Shown: positions 13,121 through 25,290, counted from the stretch's first letter. The stretch is 64,000 bases of DNA from Paragyromitra xinjiangensis (GCA_038503065.1 JBCAMK010000008.1:248001-312000), one strand, 5' to 3'. Numbers and translations: made by a program. Notes: generated by a model not told the origin, from the sequence alone.

Positions 13121-14066
13121 ACCTTAGCTAGATCACACCTAAGTGGAGCTATCCTATCAACTAGACGATTCACTCAGCCCCCGACCAGCCATATAATACT
13201 CCGGAACAATAACAGCAACACCAAAACCGTTATAGGTCCATCTGCAGCAAACCGTTATAGCTACCTCTAACTTCAGGGCCAAATAAAAAATCACTTAGTA
13301 GCACCACTCTTCCTGCTGTAGACACTATGAGCAGATAGAAATGTGCTTCTCGAGAACCGCTGCGAGATTGTGTTGAATGTGTCGAAAAATAACTAATGAA
13401 ATACCAAGAGATTGTGTATTCCCCCGGCTAGTAGAGACGGATAGAGGGGAAGGAGGAAGGTGGGATGGGGAATCAAGATGCAATTGGTAGCAACTTATAC
13501 TGATGGGATCAAAAGCCGGGTAGCTAGCGTTTTAGGTGGCTGTGCTATGGAAAATATTGCCATCGAATTTTCCTTTTGGTTCTAGCGGCTGTTGGTTCGG
13601 CTACATGTAATCTTTACTATTGTTCTTTAGGTAGCTTGGTTGTTTAATAACTGGTAGGAGTAGATGGAAGTTCTGTTACTGTAGTGGGTTTGATGGAATG
13701 CTACGGTTCTAGTATATAAGATATCAGGAACATCACGATTAGGGTACAATAAAACCTAAGTACATTGTCTCATCGATGCCGCAGTGGGCTAAATAGAAGA
13801 CAAGGCACTAAATGATCTCTCAGTTACCAGCTGCTCAAGGACGAACTAACCGCCTATTCACGAAACCCAACCAGGGTTTATTTCACGAGTACAATATAAT
13901 GAGTGTCTAATAGGCTCCATAATCATATTTTTAGATACCGATCTAAACATAAGTAAACCCACACAACCTGTATAAACCCATCTACTATCCACAAAATACA
14001 AATCCTCCCAAGCCGCCCAAAGACAAAACGGAACAACTACCACATCACCCAGCCCCACCCGGCACC

Positions 14067-17000
14067 CTAATTCACCCTCCACAAATCCACCCCCACCCCC
14101 GCCACAAGCACCCACCTCCCCTCCCTATCCCCTCCCTTCCCCCTCACACCCACAGCCCCCGCCACATCTGCCACTCCACCCTCCCCCTCCCCCCCCACCT
14201 CCCTCCCCTCCACCTTCCACACCCTAACCCTCTGATCTCCTCCCACCGTCACCAAAACCCCCATATCTACAACCGCTACCACCGCGGCCGCATGCGCCCT
14301 CGGCACAACCTTCGTCTCCACCTCTCCACCAGCAACCCTCGTAACACCAACCCCACAATCATCACCCCCGGTAAACACCGCCACCTCCTCCCCCTCGACT
14401 CGCACCGCAAGCGTTTTAATCCCCGACTGATGCACCTGCTTCGTGAGGGTCCACTCCGGGAGTGGGACAGGGGGTGATTTAGATTTTTTCTTCTTCCTCC
14501 GTTTCTTCTGCGACGGGGTGAGGGGTGCTAGCGCTAGGTGGGTGGTAGTTGTGATGTTATGGTAGGAGAGGGAGGTCGTGAGGTCATAGATGGTTATGAA
14601 CCCGTCTGTGCCAGCGATGAGGAGAAGGGCACGGGCTGATTGGAGGATGAAGTGTGCGTGGAGGAGACAACTAGTTTTGTAAGCGCCGGTGACGAGGAGG
14701 GTGAATGATTTCGTGGAGATGTTGTAGTTATAGACCTAGTTATGTTAGTTAGTGAAGACCTGGATGGGAGGGAGAGAGGGTACCTTGATGCTACTATCAC
14801 TATACACCATACCCACCACAAACCCCACCACCTCTTTTGTCTCTCCATCGCTATACAATGACACTACATCAAACCCACAAATTCTCAAATCACCACCTTC
14901 GTCACCAACTTCACACTTTGCCTCCTCCACAACCCCCAATCCCTCTCCTAGCGTTCTCACCCGCCATACGAAAAACTCCTCCACTCCACCACTGGAGAAT
15001 AACCACCGTCCACATGCGGACCACACAAGATGCTGCACACCCGTTGTATGTCTCTTGAACGCCGCCAAACCCTCTACCTTCCCAGTCTCTACATCCAGCC
15101 TTGATAACCGGATCACCGTGTCCTCCGCACCAGTAGCTACAATCCTCTGATCCGGTGATAATGCAATCGCCTTGATCTCCCGTCCATGAAGGCCTTGCTG
15201 GAGAACTCGCTGTTTCATAAGTGGAGTTCGCGCGATATGAACCTACTACTATTAGTCAAGACCATAGACCGAGTGATGAACCATGACGCACCTTCGACGC
15301 CTTTGTCCACACGAACCATCCCTCTCCCTCCCCTTCCGGCCAATAAAAACCCCACGCTCTATGCGCACCACCACACTCCACAGCAGCAACCTCACACCCT
15401 CGTTTCTCATCCCACACGAAGAAGCTCTTTCCCCGAAACCCATACAGCACTAACTCCTCTCCGCTGCCAGCTCCCCCTTCAATACTCCCTACTAGCTTTA
15501 CCGAATGTACAACCGTCATCTTCCCGGCATCAAACTTAATCCCACACCACCCGCCGTTGCGTCCGGCTGTCAATACGCCTACGCCCGGCCACGCCATAAT
15601 CTCCGTGACTGCATCACCACCATGGACACCCTGCCAACACCCCCGGAGCGTGCCAGAAAGAGTATACACAGCCACTGCGCCATTCCGCGATCCAAGGAAG
15701 ACCAACCCCGCGGCGTAATTGATATACATACTCGTTACGAGAAATTTCTTCACGCCCTCCTCCTCCGGGGCCGTAAGCACAGTCGTCACACGATCCAACC
15801 CGGCCTCGGACCGAGTAAACGCATGAAGGGTAAACGTAGACGCCACAAGAGAGGTCGTAAGAATGTGGTATACGCGTTCCGTAGTGTCTGGGGAGCGGAG
15901 TCAGGTATATATTTGTGATTGTGAGAATAGTAACACACCTCCTCTTTCGACAGATCCGACGGTGGCCCACACGCCGCCGACCTTCCCGTTTCCATTGGCG
16001 TTCCACCACCACTCTCGTCCATCGTCAATACTCAACACACCTACATCACCGCTGCCATTCCCCAGCGCGACTATCCCTTCGTTGCGCCATGCCGCGAGAA
16101 CACTCCAGCTCTTCAGACTCGGTATTGTTGCGACTAGTTTCCAGGTTTTGGAACCGAGACTATACGTTAGTAGTCTCCCCTGGGTAGTAGTAGCGAGGAA
16201 CCGATCGCTGTCCAACACAGCATACGCCTTGAATGCATCCTGGACACCTGTCGCATCCTTAAGTACAGCATGGAGAATGGTCTCCATATCCCACTCCTCT
16301 TCCTCCTTCCCCTGCTCATACTCAATCAGCCCAACCCTTCCATCTGCGCCACCAGTCGCGAGGAGCCCGCGCGAGGGCTCGAGGGCGTATGACCATATGT
16401 GTTTACCGCCATGGAGGAGATACGTCGCTGTGTTTACCAACGTCGCGGTACCGCTGGTGAAGCGCCAGAAGCGGGAAGTGAGGTCTTCGGATGTGGATAA
16501 GAGACGGATATCACCGGTTGCTGTGGGTTCTGGGAGAAAACGGACAGCCCAGATACGTGCGGTGTGAGCCCAACCGACGGCAATGCAGTCGTTACTCTTA
16601 GACGGTGTATGGTTGAAGCCGGTGTTATTGTCCTGACCATCTTTTTCTTCGGGGGAGAGGTCGGAGGAAGGGAGGTGTGTAATGTCCCATATTCGGACTG
16701 TTCGGTCGTCGCTACAGGAAGCGAGGTAGCGGATTCCAGAGGAGTAGACGGGGGAGATATTGACGCCGAAAATTGAGCCTTCGTGGCCGAGGAGTCTGTA
16801 ATGAAGGTCTACTCTTCCTTTGGGTGTGAGTGTTGTAGACCAGAGCAGAATCTCACCAAATACTGTCCCCGCTGCGACGAGGATTCGGTCTTCGTGCTCT
16901 GAGTCTGTAGGGAGGTGTAGTAGGTGTGCGGAGTAGAGCATACACCGCTCGCCTGTCGCCAATTCAACCCATCCGCCATATGGACTAAAGACAAGTAGTG

Positions 17001-17514
17001 CATTATGTGCGGTGATGACGGCAACGCGCGGGATCCTACCGTGGACTGAAGGGAGGAAGCATGCGTAGAAGACCCAATCCGGCGCAGGGATCTCGCGGAG
17101 TGGTGGGTGCTGGAGGGCTAGAAGGGAGGACACAGAAGTGATGGAGATGCTGCGACCGCCCCAGAATAAAATGTGTGGAGCGGTGGGAGAGAGGGCAATG
17201 CCGTGGATTCGCTCACGGGAAAAGATCCGTCGGGTTTTTGGGGTCGGATTTTGGGAGGAGGGGTTTAGGATCTTGACGAATGAGCCTTCTCCGGCGAAGA
17301 GAAGGAGGCCTGCATTTGGGGAAGGGTGGAATGCGAGAGATGTTATGGGGGAGGTGTTTGCGATATGCTGAGTGGGGTGGGGGGTTAGTTAGACGGTCTA
17401 GAACAGCGATAACAATGGGGAACCTCACTGAGAGGGAATTGAGACCCGATTGAGGGGTTTGAGATGAGGATCACATTTGTGGAGATGGGGATGTACCTGC
17501 AGGATAGGACCCAT
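14067..17514 (-). CDS. WDR6/Trm734-type WD40 protein
   Basis: A WD40-repeat protein of the WDR6 family (yeast Rtt10/Trm734), the partner of the Trm7/FTSJ1 2'-O-methyltransferase that modifies position 34 of tRNA anticodon loops; the yeast protein has also been linked to endosomal recycling. Five exons are predicted. Exon 1 (17497-17514) encodes only MGPILQ. After a 129-nt intron, exon 2 gives PITSLAFHP and LLLFAGEGSFVKI, then GTVFGEILLW, LLGHEGSIFGVNIS and LASCSDDRTVRIWD, the hallmark block of the family. Later exons carry further blades (GLHGREIKAIALSPDQRIVA; HQSGIKTLAVRV; VTVGGDQRVRVWKV). Introns lie near 15904-15953, 15209-15291 and 14743-14779. The protein is about 1,050 residues, normal for the family. 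A Lys/Arg-rich loop occurs before the last blades. The 5' end of this gene is duplicated at 25.0-25.3 kb. Confidence 0.87.
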
Positions 17515-17655
17515 TTCTGGGAGATGGGGATTGGATGGGAGAAGATCCTCGGCGGTGATGATTTATTGGTGGTTGTTTTTTTTCTTCTTTCTCTCGGTTA
17601 GATAGTGGGGCTCTGCAGCGATAACTGTAATCAGGTAATACTACTGCTAAACAAT
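17360..17655 (-). repeat. Source copy of a duplicated gene 5' end
   Basis: This stretch (start of exon 2, intron 1, exon 1 and proximal promoter of the WDR6-type gene) recurs in the same orientation at 25049-25290. The match runs from cgatatgctgag through the intron, the six-codon first exon and the promoter to ggggctctgcag and slightly beyond. The source has some extra sequence, including a stretch in the intron. Confidence 0.85.
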
Positions 17656-18092
17656 CATTGACGGATATAGACCCCGGCAGTTTGACAATCCGAAGTTAAT
17701 TCCGAGCCGTACCCTATTAGGAAGCATTCTAACATTGGTTGAAAAAGTCAGAACTGCTTGAGGGTTGATTTTTGGAAGATAAAGTAGCGAATCAGGCTAG
17801 CTGTGGGAGTCTTCTCGTTTTGATCGCCATAACTTCCTTCTGAGAAATAATTGAACCTAATATCTCTAGACAAAAGACTCTGTAGAAATGGGAAGAGTGT
17901 TGTACGCCAAGCATAAGAAAAAGAGCCGAGGCAGCTATGCTGCTGCGGTTTCCAGGACCCGGAGCAAGTGAAAACATAGATTTAAAAACTAGCAAGGAGA
18001 TGAGTGAACGGTAGGGAAAGCCCATGACATAACACAAATAGGAATTAAGATAACGACACCTAAACGTGCTCCCTCCTTTCCTCTTGTGCAGT

Positions 18093-21000
18093 TTACTTAA
18101 AGCAACGAGTAAAAAAACTTGCGACCTTGTCCCAGAGTCGGGCGCTACGCTTATGAACACTCGGCTTTTCTAGGGTCCAGGTTGTAGCTTCAGTGAGCTT
18201 TGGTTCTATGCCATTTGGTGGAGGCGTTTCGGGGGTTTCAGAAACTTCAGGCGGGTGTTCTCCAGTTCCTATTACAGTCGTGCCTGATTCGTCTTCGGAG
18301 GCGGCCGTGGTCGGCGGTCTAGATTCAGGTATTAGAGAGGTTTCCAGTTAATCGAGCAGGAAGTATACTCACCGGGGGATCGAGAGTGCGCAATTGCCAT
18401 AGAACATAGGTGCTTCCACTGACTCTACGAAATTTAGATCCGGATGCTTTCCAGTGGTTGATCTTGCATACACATCCACTATACTTCCGGGTTTCAGATC
18501 ATTGAGAAATTTTGAGATACGTAAGTCGTTGCTATCAGCGTCCCAGGTTATGTGGTGGGAACGTGAGTTGAGTGAGCCGCAGAAGTTCCTCTGGACTGTC
18601 AAACGAGATTGGTCCGGCGGGGTTGAGGTGGTTGAGCGTAGCCCTACCTCAAACCAAGTTTGACTATGGTAATATGGGCCCTCTCTATAGAGCTTTGGCA
18701 TCTTGACGAGCTCCGCGTCCCGAGACTTGATTCGAAATACTATCCGACGAACCCTCGTATCTTTTGATGGCCAGCTCTTGATCTTCACTTGGAGGTAAGG
18801 CGTATTTTGCATGTCTTCCGGTGTTTCTATTCTTTCATGGCGCCCCGATAATTCGACCAACCAATATTGCGCAAAATCTAGCACCCTCTTTGCAAGCTCC
18901 GATGAAGATATTACCCCCGGTATCTTTTGCCGCTCGAAACATTGTTTTAATAGCAATCGTGCACTGCGAATATCCGCGTGAGATGTTGGTGCTGTGCTGA
19001 CCATATCCAACATCGATTTCCATCGATCTGGCTCGCTTTCGTCTTGTGCTCCCCATTCTAAAAGCATCTGGAAGATTCTGATATTTCCCGACTTTTCCGC
19101 CGTTTTTAATGTGTTTTCGTGGGACCCTCTGGGTTTGTTTGGATCCGCGCCTCTTCTTAAAAGCAGTTCTACCTGTTTTTCATTCCCACGATGTACAGCT
19201 AACTGTAGCGGAGAACCCCATTTCTCATCACCTCCGAAATCTGAATCTGCTCCATGGTCGAGTAGTAGTTCAATAAGTCTCAAGTCGTCATTCCATGATA
19301 CTGCCGCCTGTAATGCACTTCCATGTGGCCCACCACCAATATCCACGGGAGCTCCAGCTTCCAGAAGCAACTCCGCGAGAACACTGTCCGCAGAGCAAGC
19401 CGCCGCTTGCATTACACTGCCATACTTGCCGCCGTTGATAGTTACATCTACCCCCCTGTTTAGCAACAGCTGTACAGCCGCAGTTTGATGCTTCCACATC
19501 CGATGCGTGCTTGGGTTTATAGCTGCTTGGATCGCTGTCTCGTAGAGGCCACCCCTGATATTTGGATCACCCCCTTTATCCAAAAGCGAGCGAAGAATTC
19601 TAGCATTTCCGTAGTAAGCTGCTTGTTGAATTGCATTTCCAATTGGGTCGTACACTCCTGGAGTATTCGGATTCCCTCCTCGTTCGAGAATCAGATCAAC
19701 AATTCCAGAGTTACCACGAAGAGCCGCAGCTTCGAGCGCATTGGTGCACCCTTCACATTCGATAAGCGGATCCGCATTGTATTGAAGCAGAAGCTGAATT
19801 ATGGAGTGCTGGTCACGCGATATAGCGCCTAAGAGCGCAGTCCCATGTGGAGGTTTGCTCAGTGCATTCACCTCCGCACCTCGTTCCAGGAGTATTTTGA
19901 TGATTCCTAAATTATTCTGGTTTACTGCGGACCGCAGAGGCCTCATAGGGGCTGGATGGTCGTCCCCATTCAATAGAGCACCGTGGTCTAGCAGAAGCCG
20001 GACCATGTCGAGATTCCCCTCGTCGATCGCAGTCATTAAAACTGTTTTCTCAGTGCCCCTCACTCTCGTAAAATGATTGACGTCCGCACCAAGATCGACC
20101 AACTGCTTTAAAGCGTCGAAATCGTTCTCGAGTATTGCGGTGTTGAGATCTCCACCGTAGGTGTTGAAAACATGTTTCATTTTCCGTCCTCCCTGTTGAC
20201 CTCCAAGGTTCCCGGACGATAAGAGTTTAAATTGTGTCTGATAGGAAGGGCTGTTTTGAACAACAGGTAAACGATATTGCTCCGTCGTGTAGTAAATCCA
20301 GAAACTCCATAGTTTTCGGTTTGGATCAACATCCATACCGTCTAGCCCATATACCCTGTCTTCAGGCTTGACACCGTAAACGTGCTTATTCCAATTGGGA
20401 GGGCCGGGGAAAAAGTTGATGGCAGAATCTAGAGTTGAGCCAAGTCCTAGTAGAACATTGACAGCCTCTGCACGGTTGGAGAGCACAGCCCACTCCAAGG
20501 GTGTTCCTACTGGCCATTCGAATGGGTAATGGAAGGCTGTAGTCCCTGGAGTAGAGAAGTTATTTAATACTGATTTTCCTTTTGATGTAAGGAGGATAGC
20601 AGTATCGTAGACTTCTTTCGGTTCAAAGACAAATAGCCAATGAAGAGGCACGGTACCAAGGCGTTTGCTTTGAATAGTTGGGTCTGCTCCGTGTTGAATT
20701 AAGCAGCGAACAGAAGAAGAGGCGCCAGCCATGCAAGCCCTCTGCAGTGCTGTTTCTCCAACACTATCAACCGAATCAACATGGTGACTTTTGAGTAGCC
20801 TCTCTAGTCCTACCACATCCCCATATATAGCCGCGCGATGAAGGGGATATCCAGTAAGCCAAGCGAGAGGGTTATGAAGAAGTCCAGAAGTAGCGTAAGT
20901 AAGGTTATTTTTGGGCAGCGGGCAAATATAATGACTATTATATCCCCCCGACTTCCGGAAATCCCGAAGCGCAGATTCATATTCTTCGGGATTCTCGTGG

Positions 21001-22798
21001 GCAAATTTCCAGGCCAGAATGTACCCTGTAGATACCGCATTCCACTGCCACCTCAGGCTGGCATCGTTAGCGCGTACACGCTCAAGATACTTGCTACTAG
21101 TGTCCTCGAGTAGCTTTAAAGCAACTGCTTGAGCTGGAAAGTAACCCTTAGTCGCAGCAACAGCGGCACAGGATCCTCTAAGCCGCCGGGCTACCCTAGG
21201 GCTATTTACTTCGAGATTACTTCTATCCAGCATGAGTGCTATTCTGTCCGTGAAGCACAAACCCAGAAGCTGGTGGCCAGTGATTTCTTGGCCAATAATA
21301 TCCATCGAAAGATTTTCTTCCGGAGTTCGTTGGCCTATGATACCGTCGATATTGCCGATATAGTAATTTGCAATATTGCTGTACTCGATCGTTGGCCACT
21401 GGCACAGAAACGTATGAGTTTCCACCCACGTAGAGGAAATAAAGTCTTGGTTGGGGATGCGTTGTGCCATGAATTGAAGTTCGTGATCACTGTAGGTTCC
21501 CAAAATCATAGTCTTGCCATATAATGTCCGCAACAGCTCCCCCCAAGGTGTATTATCATCAAATCGACCATTCACCCTAAATATGATTAGCGAGTCACCA
21601 AAATAAATACTTTAACTATTACATACCAACTTCCTTGAGTATCAAATGGTTCTTCATCAGTATCTGCAAGCAGATGACTAACGCTCTCAAGATCTGATGC
21701 TCGATCGTCAGGTCTGTATTGGAGCAAGCCTTCCAAAGCAGTAGATATCCGAGCTCCTGCCGCCGGTGGAATATGTGATCGCGCGAGACTACCTCTCGCA
21801 AACTCGAGAGCAGAACCGCTATTTACCGGTAAACCTCTTAGAGGGGGTACACCATGTGTCAGGAGAGTACTCAAGATAACAAGCCCCAAAGAGAAATAAT
21901 CGCATTTCAAAAGCGTTTCAGCATCGAGACCTTCATCACTTGGGAGCTCAGGAGCTTGCCACCCAGGAGTCCCAATATCAAATATCCCCTCCGTCTGATC
22001 AAACACCGAGAGACCAAAATCCGAAAGCTTTGCAACACAGAAGAAAGGGCCTTCAGAGGTAGGAAAGACCAGGACATTATCCGTCTTGAGATCCCCGTGG
22101 ATAATCTTCGAAGCATGTAGAATAGACAAGCCTTGAGAAACATCAAGCGCAAGCCTTTGCAAGACTTGCCATGGAATCGTTCCCGTATCGTCGGCCAACA
22201 ACTTGTGTAACGAACAATTCCTATGTTCCAACACTAGAAACGGGGCCAAAGGCTCAAGTTCCCGAGAATGGAAATTCTCCCTTTCCACCCCCCATGCCAA
22301 AAGCTTAACGATGTTTCTATGACTGCGAATTGATTCATGGCACAAAGCACGAATCTCAAGCTCCAGCGCACGTAGTTGGGTAGGTGACCCGAAGCCCATC
22401 TCGGGCGAGGGCCCAAAGTCAAAAGCAGAGCCCCCAAGACGAAACTTGAATCTCGGACGTTTTATCGCAACAATCACCGGCCTATAACTAATGGTGTTTG
22501 GGGCCTTCTGCGAAATAGATACGTAAGGCTCATCGAATGATGCGACACCCGGACGGATCACGTGTTGATGACCATAAACATCAAATTGGGCTCCAGAGCC
22601 TAGATGTTTTCCGATTAAATGAATGTCGGTCTGTTCATGCGGTCCATCAATTCTCTTCTCTATCATCAAGTTGAAGAAATCCGATAGTGTCACTAGAGCT
22701 GAGGGATGTTGGAAGGAAATCGTATTCAGTGCCGCACCAGTGCTAGCGTACTCTCTCCTCCGTCGTTCGATTGAAGGATCGTTCGACTCCATTTTCAT
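18093..22798 (-). CDS. Protein kinase-ankyrin repeat protein
   Basis: A predicted cytosolic Ser/Thr-type kinase fused to a long ankyrin array, about 1,535 residues. Kinase domain (residues ~55-385): Gly-loop LGSGAQFDVYG, the VAIKRPRF lysine, catalytic HGDLKTDN, SDFGLSVF, and GTPGWQAPE. All key residues are present, so it should be active. An intron at about 21577-21625 (GTATGT..TTTAG) joins it in frame (GSW-VNGRF) to the next exon, which carries about 13 ankyrin repeats with fungal GGxxGxALQAA signatures. A C-terminal beta-rich region includes SQTWFEVGL, common in fungal ankyrin proteins. A last short exon adds a Pro/Glu-rich linker and a basic amphipathic end (RLWDKVASFFTRCFK), stop at 18093. 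It is divergent from the HeLo-pseudokinase gene. A role in recognition or signalling is inferred. Confidence 0.85.
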
Positions 22799-23138
22799 GG
22801 ACAGATGTTTTTCTTTCTTTCACTCGATATTCGTAGTACCTCTGTGTCTGATATTCGGTGCTAGGTTTTCGTTTCCTCAACAAGCTGTTTACGTGGCTGC
22901 CAGGATTTCAGCTGATCGGCGAATCGGGTCCAAAAAGGGACAACCCTACATAACCACCACCAGAACTTGAATTATATAAAAAGCAAATGATTGATTAGAC
23001 AGGAAATCTCGGCCACTTTATAAATGCAGCTTCAGCCACTGTATCTGATTATTAAGTCCGAACACGCGCATGCGTACACATCAACTTCAACCCCAAAGGC
23101 AAAAAAAAACCCCCCGATACCCTCGCGAAACCCAGGCT
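22799..23138. promoter_or_regulatory. Shared 340-bp divergent promoter region
   Basis: This is the whole space between the start codons of the kinase-ankyrin gene (minus) and the HeLo-pseudokinase gene (plus). Both promoters must lie here or overlap the genes, which would favour co-regulation. No specific binding site could be assigned. Confidence 0.6.
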
Positions 23139-24782
23139 ATGGATATCGCAGGTCTTGTGATTGCGGTTTTCAACGAGGTGCTCGATATCTGTGTGTTTAT
23201 CAACCAAACAATTAACGATGCTGCGAACCACGATAAAGATTTCGCAAAACTCGAGTTCGAGTTTTCCTACCAGAAAGCCATTCTCGATACATTCGGAAAG
23301 CGGTTTATCCATGGAAAAGTCATTTACCAGCTTGAAGATAGCTGGGTCGTCAAAATGAGGTGGATACTAGAGGAACTCAAGAAGGTGGTTAGGGAGTATA
23401 GACGGCTATCAACAAAATACAACAAAAATAGACAGATAGCGGGGGCACCATGGTGGAAGTCAGGGAAGGCCAATCGAGAGGACTTGCGTCTTGAAGCAGC
23501 CGGTGAAGCTAGTCTTACAACGTCCTCGAGTCCAAAGAAATCATTTGGGTTCGGCTTTCGGTTTTCGCGGAAACTTACTCAGCTTGAGTGGGCCTTATTC
23601 GATCGCGCGAAGCTGGAAGATATTGTGAATGAACAGAAGAGTTGGACGGAAAAGCTTGTCGAGATTATGAAGTTGACTCTTTTACTCTATTCTTCCAATG
23701 ATGTCCTCCAGGTCGAGGAACTCAGTAAAGACGCCCAAACCCTTGGTTTCTCAAGCCTCACGAATAAGCGTTTGCTCATTTTGGACTCGACACGGGGAGG
23801 CCAGCCTGAGGCCATGGTGCTAGATGCATCAACTATCAGCTTAAGTAGTGCACAACCCGCGAAGCCACAAAGCACGAAGTCGGTACAAGCCCAGCTTTCG
23901 AATGCGGTATTGGGTGGATCAGAAGTCCTGATCGAATACAAAAATTATCCAAAGGATAATGACCAAGTGGATCTCAATGTGACAAAAGAAAGGATTAAGT
24001 TCCTCTCGAAACTTCTGAGTGTCGAAGCGGACGATACTCATGGTTCCTCGACTTTCAGCCTTCACTGCCTTGGGTACTTCCACGAACCGGACAAGTCTCG
24101 ATTCGGATTAGCATTCAGTGTTCCGCAAGGCCACGAGGGAGTACCACTATCGTTAAATTCAGCGATTAGCACGCTCACAGGAAATTCACGGCCAACTCTA
24201 GGCCAACGGTTCGGGATAGCGTATAGAATAGGTTACACGCTCATAGAGTGGTTTCTTGTCGACTGGGTGCATAAAAGCATAAGTAGTCATAACATCCACT
24301 TCTTCCGCGAAACTGGACATGGGCAAGAAGAGTGGGATTTCTCTTCGGCATATCTTGGTGGTTTCGAGTACGCCAGACCAGCGCATGGACAGTCCAATGA
24401 GGCTTTCAACCACGCAGATTTTCTCACAAATGTATACCGTCACCCGGCACGCCAGGGCCTTCCTTCGGAGGGGTTCAAAAAGACTCACGATATCTATGCC
24501 TTTGGTGTTTTGCTCCTGGAGATTGGTCTGTGGACGGTTGCTAGTTCCCGGGAGCTGTTTAAAGACCAGAGCCAAAAGACGAATGCTATTAGAGAGACCT
24601 TGATTAAGAATGCTCGTGGGAGATTGGGACACTTCATGGGCCAAAAATATTGTGATGCGGTTCTGTTTTGTTTGGAGGGAGCGTCGGGTGTAGGGCAGGA
24701 TGATGAAAAGCAGACAAAATTGATCACAGCTTTTAAGGAGAGGGTACTTGATGTTTGTGAAGAGGGACAAAGGTTGCTTTGA
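23139..24782 (+). CDS. HeLo-like domain + pseudokinase protein
   Basis: A single-exon gene of 547 residues. The start is set at the ATG of MDIAGLVIAVFNEVLDICVF, the usual opening of fungal HeLo-like (prion-inhibition and propagation) domains; an ATG 69 nt upstream gives a basic leader with no family match. Residues 1-~215 are helical, with an amphipathic first helix. The C-terminal half is kinase-like but degenerate: VLIEYKNYPKD may hold the VAIK lysine, WVHKSISSHNIHF replaces HRDLKxxN, and YLGGFEYARP stands where DFG should be, while DIYAFGVLLLEIGLW keeps the F-helix. HeLo domains are membrane-targeting cell-death domains related in structure to the MLKL four-helix bundle. A death-effector role here is inferred, not shown. 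It is head to head with the active kinase gene. Confidence 0.78.
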   Translation: MDIAGLVIAVFNEVLDICVFINQTINDAANHDKDFAKLEFEFSYQKAILDTFGKRFIHGKVIYQLEDSWVVKMRWILEELKKVVREYRRLSTKYNKNRQIAGAPWWKSGKANREDLRLEAAGEASLTTSSSPKKSFGFGFRFSRKLTQLEWALFDRAKLEDIVNEQKSWTEKLVEIMKLTLLLYSSNDVLQVEELSKDAQTLGFSSLTNKRLLILDSTRGGQPEAMVLDASTISLSSAQPAKPQSTKSVQAQLSNAVLGGSEVLIEYKNYPKDNDQVDLNVTKERIKFLSKLLSVEADDTHGSSTFSLHCLGYFHEPDKSRFGLAFSVPQGHEGVPLSLNSAISTLTGNSRPTLGQRFGIAYRIGYTLIEWFLVDWVHKSISSHNIHFFRETGHGQEEWDFSSAYLGGFEYARPAHGQSNEAFNHADFLTNVYRHPARQGLPSEGFKKTHDIYAFGVLLLEIGLWTVASSRELFKDQSQKTNAIRETLIKNARGRLGHFMGQKYCDAVLFCLEGASGVGQDDEKQTKLITAFKERVLDVCEEGQRLL

Positions 24783-24801
24783 TATCAGGGGGTTTGTGAT
24801 G

Positions 24802-24826
24802 GGTGGTGGTGGTGGTGGTGGTGGTG
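24802..24826 (+). repeat. (GGT)n microsatellite
   Basis: Eight GGT triplets lie just 3' of the HeLo-pseudokinase stop codon, in the presumed 3' untranslated region. Confidence 0.9.
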
Positions 24827-25048
24827 CATTTATTATTATCTGATGAATTCTCAAGTATTTTATCGCCACTGTAGAAGACCTGTGCTTCAAATTTTCGGGT
24901 GCCGTCTGAGTCAAAGTGCTCAAATCTAATAATAAGTAGACCAAGCCAACGGGCAAAGGGGAGAAATATCGAGAGGAGCGTTCACTCTGAGTTGTGCTTA
25001 TAGGTAGTTTAGTGAGACAGGCGCTCTAGCACCAAGAGTGTTAGGGTT

Positions 25049-25290
25049 CACGATGTGCTGAGTGAGAGGGGCAGTTAGACAGTCTGGAACAGTGATAACA
25101 GCGGGGAACCCAATTGAGGGGTTTGAGATGAAGATCATTTTCGTGGAGATAGATGTACCTGCAGGATTGGTCCCATTTCTAGGGGATGGGGAGAAGATCC
25201 TTGGCGGTGATGATTTATTGGTGGTTGTTTTTTCTTTGGGTTAGATGGTGGGGCTCTGCAGTAATAGCTAATAATACTGCGGTAATGCTG
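25049..25290 (-). pseudogene. Truncated duplicate of the WDR6-type gene 5' end
   Basis: This reproduces, in the same orientation, the promoter, six-codon exon 1 (25159-25176), intron 1 with both splice sites, and the first few bases of exon 2 of the WDR6-type gene at 14.1-17.5 kb. Exon 1 still encodes MGPILQ; its two base differences are both at third codon positions. After the CAG acceptor the reading begins HIVNP (HIANT in the source), then diverges and stops within about 20 codons. The rest of the gene is absent. It is most simply a partial segmental duplication. Confidence 0.8.

Larger units (their letters stand above)
5706..14066. other. Eight-kilobase gene-poor region
   Basis: No intact gene could be supported. 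Contents that can be described are a tRNA-like element (10123-10222), a diverged tandem duplication just after it (10235-10420), and protein-like but broken reading on the minus strand (11780-13120). There is also a 70-codon minus-strand frame at 11168-11380 with an ATG start and a balanced composition. It is followed in the same frame, after stops, by another open stretch down to about 10995, so it could be a gene start with a missed intron or a remnant. The rest is anonymous sequence. Confidence 0.45.

Noticed and set aside
15863..16567. 234-codon plus-strand frame inside the WDR6-type gene.
   Set aside because: Antisense to clear WD40 blades and low-complexity in composition.
24198..24956. 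252-codon minus-strand frame opposite the HeLo-pseudokinase gene.
   Set aside because: Antisense to the conserved pseudokinase region and includes a poly-Pro run read from the GGT microsatellite.
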